Positions 14,254 to 17,108 of a DNA stretch of 17,108 bases are shown piece by piece. Numbering within the stretch: position 1 is the first letter of the stretch; each line of letters starts with the position of its first letter. The position numbers and the translations under genes were made by a program. Origin of the DNA: GCA-002784865 sp035646815 (GTDB lineage Bacteria; Patescibacteriota; Microgenomatia; Levybacterales; UBA12049). The notes under the pieces were generated by a model. It was not told where the DNA came from and made no database searches. It worked only from the letters and a program-made list of their open reading frames with translations. Location of the stretch: positions 1 through 17,108 of the forward strand of contig DASRON010000021.1 in NCBI GenBank assembly GCA_035646815.1. Direction: 5' to 3'.

Positions 14254-14296
14254 TGTAATCCGGATTACAGTAGGTTCTTTTATAGTTGTGTATATT
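14254..14296 (+). promoter_or_regulatory. CRP/FNR-type operator (site 2) and activator-dependent promoter
   Basis: TGTAATCCGGATTACA (14254-14269) is a perfect 16-bp palindrome with the same arms and spacing as site 1. Extra TTACA half-sites lie just upstream at 14237 and 14242. The candidate -10 TATATT is at 14291-14296 and the -35 position holds CAGTAG, a poor match. With a start near 14303 the palindrome centre is at about -41.5, the class II position where an activator replaces the -35. The ATG at 14307 would be almost leaderless. Confidence 0.6.
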
Positions 14297-14306
14297 TAAC
14301 TTTGTT

Positions 14307-14756
14307 ATGCCACAATTAGATGCTAACCAAGAAGAAGTAACAACAATTAAAAATGAATCTCCTCAGCAAGTTATTAGAAAAACCACAATGCAGAGCAAAT
14401 CTAAAGTAAAAGGAGAAGTTCCTCAAAAAGTGTATGAAACAAAAAAAACAATTTTTAGATTTAATCAAGTCGTTTGGTACATTCTGGGCGTGATAGAAAT
14501 AATCCTTGGATTTCGTATGGCGCTGAAAGCATTAGGTGCAAATCCTTTTAGTGGTTTTACAAGTCTAATTTATACAATTTCAGATCCCTTAGCTCTTCCA
14601 TTTCGGGGAATACTAGGAACATCTAGTACCCAAGCCTCTGTTTTTGAATGGTCAACAATAGTAGCTGCAATTGTATATCTTTGTATTGCTTGGGGACTTG
14701 TTTATCTTTTAAATCTTATCTACCCGATTACGCCAAAAGATGTTGAAACACAATAA
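14307..14756 (+). CDS. YggT-like membrane protein with hydrophilic N-terminal extension
   Basis: From the ATG at 14307 the protein has 149 residues. The first 48 are polar and rich in Gln, Glu and Lys. Two transmembrane segments follow (about 53-73 and 117-139), with the intervening part reading ALGANPFSGFTSLIYTISDPLALPFRGI (75-102), the YggT pattern of a loop with Asp-Pro and FR after the first helix. YggT proteins are small membrane proteins linked to osmotic tolerance and to division-site cofactor functions in various bacteria; here the role is unknown. A TTG at 14286 could extend the frame by 7 residues, but the ATG fits the promoter spacing better. It leads an operon with the next two membrane genes, under the palindrome at 14254. 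Confidence 0.7.
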   Translation: MPQLDANQEEVTTIKNESPQQVIRKTTMQSKSKVKGEVPQKVYETKKTIFRFNQVVWYILGVIEIILGFRMALKALGANPFSGFTSLIYTISDPLALPFRGILGTSSTQASVFEWSTIVAAIVYLCIAWGLVYLLNLIYPITPKDVETQ

Positions 14757-14759
14757 ATT

Positions 14760-15068
14760 ATGTTAGTTGCAATTGTTATAATTCTTATTGTCCTCTGGTT
14801 TTTTGGATATCCTCCTGTGTCCGGAATTTCTGTTCCAACTATTAAGCTTTTTACAATTAATAATTATACTGTAACTTTGTGGGAAATTCTTATACTTGCG
14901 GTAATTTGTTGGGCAATAGGAATTTTACCTCGTCCGTTTCAAGCAGCTGCCTCTATATTACTTGTTTTATGGATTCTCTCTGTGCTAGGCATTATTGCGA
15001 TAGCAGGTCTTCCTAACATTCTTGTTCTTGTAATTATCTTAGCGCTTATCGTATCTATCTTTTCATAA
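14760..15068 (+). CDS. small hydrophobic membrane protein, 102 residues
   Basis: Nearly the whole protein is hydrophobic, with three to four membrane segments (about 2-18, 40-57, 60-82 and 84-101) and very short loops; only a short central part (SGISVPTIKLFTINNYTV, 22-39) is polar. No family was recognised with confidence. It begins 3 nt after the yggT-like stop and ends 18 nt before the next gene, so it belongs to the same operon of small membrane proteins. No charged catalytic motif is visible; a structural or stress-related membrane role is an inference from its neighbours. Confidence 0.65.
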   Translation: MLVAIVIILIVLWFFGYPPVSGISVPTIKLFTINNYTVTLWEILILAVICWAIGILPRPFQAAASILLVLWILSVLGIIAIAGLPNILVLVIILALIVSIFS

Positions 15069-15086
15069 AGTAAAGGAGGTGTAAAT

Positions 15087-15233
15087 ATGGGAACAATCGA
15101 AATCATAGCAATTATTTTAATAATAATGTGGCTGGGTGGGTTTGCCCTTAATGTCGGTGGAGGGCTCATCCATATATTACTCGTTATTGCGATAGTTGTA
15201 TTTTTGCTACGGTTTATTAGTGGTAAATCCTAA
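15087..15233 (+). CDS. lmo0937-type small membrane protein (48 residues)
   Basis: The 48-codon ORF starts with ATG at 15087, preceded by AAAGGAGGTG (15072-15081), a near-perfect Shine-Dalgarno sequence. The product has two hydrophobic segments split by the glycine-rich turn NVGGGLIHILLVIAIVV, the hallmark of the lmo0937 (DUF5670) family of tiny membrane proteins, which usually read GGxxHxLLVIAxVxxxxR. The end FLLRFISGKS fits as well. Function in the family is unknown; members often occur near stress and envelope genes. It ends the operon begun by the yggT-like gene. Its TAA stop lies at the position of the -10 box of repeat R4, so the repeat directly abuts the coding sequence. Confidence 0.75.
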   Translation: MGTIEIIAIILIIMWLGGFALNVGGGLIHILLVIAIVVFLLRFISGKS

Positions 15234-15369
15234 ATTTTTACTAGGTTTTTTTAGTAGTTAAAGAAGCTAAAAACTAGGAATGACTGGAATATTCCCGCAT
15301 TTTTGTACAACCGCAATTGAAGACGAGGCTCGCCAAAGGCGATCTGCTTTTCTAAGGCAAAGAAATTAA
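15231..15369 (+). repeat. FtsZ-tail repeat R4 (interrupted, double tail)
   Basis: The -10-like TAAATT (15231-15236) overlaps the previous stop codon. TAGGTTTTTTTAGTAG follows, with the start GTG changed to GTT (15245-15247). One extra A near 15273 shifts the frame. The tail encodes D-W-N-I-P-A-F-L (15282-15305) and closes with TGA (15318-15320). Then comes a hairpin TCGCC-AAA-GGCGA (15330-15342), and a second tail remnant in another frame encoding A-F-L-R-Q-R-N with TAA (15346-15369). It is either two merged copies or one copy split by about 40 bp. Confidence 0.8.
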
Positions 15370-15399
15370 TTTCTTCTAATTTTTTCCAAATTTTCATTA

Positions 15400-15428
15400 T
15401 TGTAAAAAGAACAGAATAAGACTATGCT
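15400..15428 (+). promoter_or_regulatory. promoter of the lapA-like/nudix pair
   Basis: TTGTAA (15400-15405), 17-bp spacer, TATGCT (15423-15428). The ATG at 15437 is 8 nt after the -10, predicting a leader of 1-2 nt. Confidence 0.6.
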
Positions 15429-15436
15429 GTTTATAG

Positions 15437-15778
15437 ATGTTTGCTTTAATAATTTTATTTGTTTTAGGAATTGGAGTTGCTTTTTTTGCAACACAAAATA
15501 CACAAACGATTTCTATAATTTTTGCTAATTATCATTTAAATGGGATTCCTTTATATCTTATTGTTTTGGTATCTCTGGTTTTGGGTTTTGTGATAAGCTG
15601 GATTATGGGTCTTGTTGGCGTTATTTCGTCGTTTTTAAAAATTCACGGGAAAGAAAGTGAAATTAAAGATGCAAATAAACAAATCTCCGAGCTTACCAAG
15701 AAAGTACACCAACTTGAATTGGAAAACGAAAGACTAAAAGCTGAATCAGGTCATCCATCGGATGATAAATCCTTATGA
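15437..15778 (+). CDS. LapA-like (DUF1049) membrane protein
   Basis: This 113-residue protein has two membrane segments (about 1-18 and 36-66) joined by a short loop, then a soluble coiled-coil tail (70-105: KESEIKDANKQISELTKKVHQLELENERLK). The region FFATQNTQTISIIFANYHLNGIPLYLIVLVSLVLGFVISW follows the LapA pattern of a first helix, an N-x-x-V-x-V-x-F strand and a second helix. In E. coli LapA acts with LapB in lipopolysaccharide control, but an organism of this type is unlikely to make LPS, so here it may be a general membrane scaffold. It is first in a two-gene unit, near-leaderless, and its 3' end overlaps the nudix ORF by 17 bp if the earlier start of that gene is used. Confidence 0.75.
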   Translation: MFALIILFVLGIGVAFFATQNTQTISIIFANYHLNGIPLYLIVLVSLVLGFVISWIMGLVGVISSFLKIHGKESEIKDANKQISELTKKVHQLELENERLKAESGHPSDDKSL

Positions 15779-16265
15779 TATGGAAATCCTCGCTAAGATC
15801 TGGAGGAAACTACATTTGCCTAAATCAATACAGCTTTTTGTTATGCGAATGTTTCAGGATCAATTCTTAATTGGAGTAACTGGAATTATTTTAAACGACA
15901 AAAATGAAATTCTTCTTTTTAAATCTAACTACAGACAAACGAAATGGGGACTACCAGGTGGGTATATTAAAGCAAAAGAACATCCGCAGGAAGCGTTAGA
16001 GCGGGAGATAGAAGAAGAGTCGGGTTTTGTGGTAAGCGTTGACGAAGAATTAAAGATAAGAACCGACAGGAAATCGGCTCGTATTGACATAGGTTTTGTC
16101 GGAAAATTAGTGGGTGGTGAGTTTAGAAAAAGCTCAGAAGTAGCTGAAGCAAAGTTTTTTGCTTTCAACGATTTGCCTCTACTAATGTCCAAACAACAAT
16201 TATTTATAATTGAGCAAATACTTTTTCAGAAAAAACTCTTAACAATATCTTCAAATAATTCTTAA
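15762..16265 (+). CDS. Nudix hydrolase
   Basis: This protein of about 167 residues has a complete Nudix box G-x5-E-x7-R-E-U-x-E-E-x-G-U at residues 67-89: G67, E73, R81-E82, then the Glu cluster 84-86 and G88. Nudix enzymes split nucleoside diphosphates linked to another group, using Mg2+ bound by the box glutamates. The 3' part (YxG-type strand DIGFVGKLVGGEF, then EVAEAKFFAFNDLP) is typical of this fold. The N-terminal 35 residues (KIWRKLHLPKSIQLFVMRMF) are helical, as in many Nudix proteins acting on dinucleotide or sugar substrates, but the substrate cannot be deduced. Two starts are possible, ATG 15762 (overlapping the lapA-like gene by 17 bp) or ATG 15780 (1 nt after its stop); the second would still keep the whole domain. 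Confidence 0.9.
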   Translation: MINPYDMEILAKIWRKLHLPKSIQLFVMRMFQDQFLIGVTGIILNDKNEILLFKSNYRQTKWGLPGGYIKAKEHPQEALEREIEEESGFVVSVDEELKIRTDRKSARIDIGFVGKLVGGEFRKSSEVAEAKFFAFNDLPLLMSKQQLFIIEQILFQKKLLTISSNNS

Positions 16266-16286
16266 ATTATTCTTTGGGTTTTTTTA

Positions 16287-16397
16287 TTGATCTTATCAAT
16301 TAAGAATGCTAATCTCTCTTTAAGTGCTCTAGCAGGAGTTGAGGCTAAAAGAGAAGATGCTTGAGACATTTCCGCATTTTTGAGACAGAAAAATTAG
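16287..16397 (+). repeat. FtsZ-tail repeat R5 (nonsense and frameshift)
   Basis: TTGATC (16287-16292), 17 bp, TAATCT (16310-16315), AAGTGCTCTAGCAGG (16322-16336), then sequence encoding V-E-A-K-R-E-D-A-stop-D-I-S-A-F-L-R-Q-K-N. The conserved Trp codon is TGA (16362-16364), Pro is Ser, and one T is missing near the GTG. The final RQKN and stop (16383-16397) equal the end of the real FtsZ. The stretch before the -35, TTTTTTTATTGA, is shared with R3. Confidence 0.8.
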
Positions 16398-16415
16398 AGA
16401 TGCCTTAGGCATCTC
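16397..16415 (+). terminator. perfect 8-bp hairpin at the end of R5
   Basis: GAGATGCC-TTA-GGCATCTC forms a perfect 8-bp stem with a 3-nt loop and starts on the last base of the R5 stop codon. A weak T run (ATTTTA) follows only about 9 nt later, so termination would be inefficient. R4 has a similar GC-rich hairpin after its TGA. Confidence 0.45.
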
Positions 16416-16436
16416 GGCCTCATTTTAGTCCCATAG

Positions 16437-16464
16437 TTGACAAATTATAAATATATGTTATAAA
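16437..16464 (+). promoter_or_regulatory. promoter of the 134-residue unknown gene
   Basis: Perfect TTGACA (16437-16442), 16-bp spacer, TATAAA (16459-16464). The ATG at 16473 is 8 nt after the -10, again predicting a near-leaderless mRNA. It supports the + strand gene over the antisense ORF. Confidence 0.65.
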
Positions 16465-16472
16465 CTCTAGTT

Positions 16473-16877
16473 ATGAACGAAAGTAAAGCAAGAGTTGATT
16501 CACCACAATGGGCTAAATGGAGAGCAGTTGGCGCTGTGGGGAATATGGAGTCAACAAGAAAATCATTAATGAGTTTCAATGTAGTGTATATGGTGTTAGA
16601 TGCAGATAGATTACAAATTGCACAAGAAGCAGTGAGAAGGACCGGAGTAGATGTAAATGTTGTCTCAGAAGGTGGCCAAACATATACTACAAGACCTTCC
16701 GAGGTTTGGTTTGGAGACAGAAAACTAGAAGAGTATCCTAAGTCTAGAGAGTATACAGGAACTTTGCCAGAAGACAAAGTATTTATTAAGATTATGGGGA
16801 ATATGCCTGCAAGATTAGGATTACATAATTTTTGGAAAAAATATAAAGGTTTAGCACGTGCCCAGTCCTCTAGATAA
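16473..16877 (+). CDS. uncharacterised 134-residue protein
   Basis: No family was recognised. The protein is soluble, with no signal peptide or membrane segment. The first third (KARVDSPQWAKWRAVGAVGNMESTRK) is polar with two Trp. The middle (FNVVYMVLDADRLQIAQEAVRRTGVDVNVVSEGGQTY, 35-71) looks like an alternating strand-helix-strand unit. The last third contains GTLPEDKVFIKIMGNMPARLGLHNFWKKYKG. The end is basic. A strong promoter with leaderless spacing supports expression. The gene stands alone between repeats R5 and R6. An antisense ORF of similar length (16882-16445) overlaps it but has no supporting signals. Confidence 0.6.
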   Translation: MNESKARVDSPQWAKWRAVGAVGNMESTRKSLMSFNVVYMVLDADRLQIAQEAVRRTGVDVNVVSEGGQTYTTRPSEVWFGDRKLEEYPKSREYTGTLPEDKVFIKIMGNMPARLGLHNFWKKYKGLARAQSSR

Positions 16878-16899
16878 TACAAGCTCCATAGAGTTAATG

Positions 16900-17010
16900 T
16901 TGAAAAATATTACTAATATAGCTATTTTTCTGTTAGGTGTTTTTAGTAAGTAATTGAAGCTAAAGACAAGGGACGTCTGGGACATTCCCGCTTATGTTTC
17001 TGACTTGTAA
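16900..17010 (+). repeat. FtsZ-tail repeat R6 (frameshifted)
   Basis: TTGAAA (16900-16905), 17 bp, TATTTT (16923-16928), GTTAGGTGTTTTTAGTAA (16932-16949), then two single-base additions that break the frame, and a tail encoding R-D-V-W-D-I-P-A-Y-V-S-D-L with TAA (16969-17010). The FLR part of the peptide is replaced. The copy starts 22 nt after the preceding stop, and its last six bases (TTGTAA) form the -35 box of the next gene. Confidence 0.85.
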
Positions 17011-17033
17011 ATACATTTACGTTATGATATAAA
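17005..17033 (+). promoter_or_regulatory. promoter of the gene at the window end
   Basis: TTGTAA (17005-17010), 17-bp spacer, TATAAA (17028-17033), then the ATG 6 nt later (17040), so a leaderless mRNA is predicted. The -35 overlaps the end of R6. Confidence 0.6.
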
Positions 17034-17039
17034 GTTTTC

Positions 17040-17108
17040 ATGCAAAATGCAGAGGTTAAAACATTATCAAATATGCCTATAAATAACAGGGTTGCCTTTT
17101 TAACTCAG
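17040..17108 (+). CDS. start of an unidentified gene (truncated by the window end)
   Basis: Only 23 codons are visible: MQNAEVKTLSNMPINNRVAF and three more residues, open to the window end. The start is supported by a well-spaced promoter that predicts a leaderless transcript. The fragment is too short to assign a family. Confidence 0.5.
   Translation, partial: MQNAEVKTLSNMPINNRVAFLTQ

Noticed and set aside
16362..16364. Recoded TGA (as Trp) that would rescue the R5 peptide
   Set aside because: TGA is the natural stop of murA and the lapA-like gene in this window, so the standard code applies; R5 also has a frameshift near its start.
16445..16882. 145-residue ORF on the - strand opposite the unknown gene
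   Set aside because: It lacks a promoter or ribosome site and covers the + strand promoter; the + strand gene has a strong TTGACA/TATAAA promoter.
8614..17010. The six repeats as a CRISPR array
   Set aside because: The copies are 0.6-3 kb apart, vary in sequence and length, have complete genes between them, and no cas gene is present.
8614..17010. The repeats as integron attC sites
   Set aside because: No long imperfect inverted-repeat structure with attC-type core sites is seen, and no integrase is in the window. A cassette-like layout alone is not enough.

Overview
The window looks like an ultra-small, AT-rich member of the Candidate Phyla Radiation (Patescibacteria), most like Microgenomates. 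This is inferred from compact, very AT-rich DNA, short versions of division proteins, minimal spacing between genes, standard stop usage including TGA, and CPR-like MurG and MraY variants. No rRNA or tRNA gene was seen, so the taxonomy is an inference.

Region 1 (1-7424) is a division and cell wall (dcw) cluster, all on the + strand: the 3' part of murA, a GlmU-type nucleotidyltransferase, mraY, ftsW, murG, a miniature ftsQ-like gene, ftsA and ftsZ. Together they supply UDP-GlcNAc and its enolpyruvyl derivative, make lipid I and lipid II, polymerise septal peptidoglycan and build the Z ring. FtsZ ends in the classical partner-binding peptide WDIPAFLRQKN. The next gene encodes a CNNM-type CBS membrane protein.

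Region 2 (8603-17108) is an accessory segment: a P3A-type H+-ATPase, a secreted or anchored thermonuclease with an Excalibur-like tail (- strand), a PH-like protein (- strand), a tiny cationic peptide ORF, a CRP/FNR regulator, a run of small membrane proteins (YggT-like, a 102-aa protein, an lmo0937-type protein), LapA-like and Nudix genes, an unknown gene and the start of another gene.

The main discovery is a dispersed repeat, R1-R6, about 95-140 bp, always on the + strand and found only between genes of region 2. Each copy carries a sigma70-like promoter or its remnant, then TTAGGTGTTTTTAGTA-like sequence, then DNA encoding a copy of the FtsZ C-terminal peptide (WDIPAFLR). R1 is an intact 24-codon ORF. 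R2 is open through the peptide core. R3-R6 carry frameshifts, stops or a lost start. The copies sit directly after gene ends and divide the accessory genes into cassette-like modules. They could be footprints of insertion at the ftsZ 3' end, a promoter-bearing repeat family, or FtsZ-tail microproteins in decay.

Two further patterns stand out. Most first-in-transcript genes have the -10 box only about 6-14 nt before the start codon, which predicts leaderless or nearly leaderless mRNAs. Two palindromes of the form TGTAAT-N4-ATTACA flank the CRP/FNR gene, placed near -62 of the peptide-gene promoter and near -41.5 of the yggT-like promoter, suggesting a small regulon.
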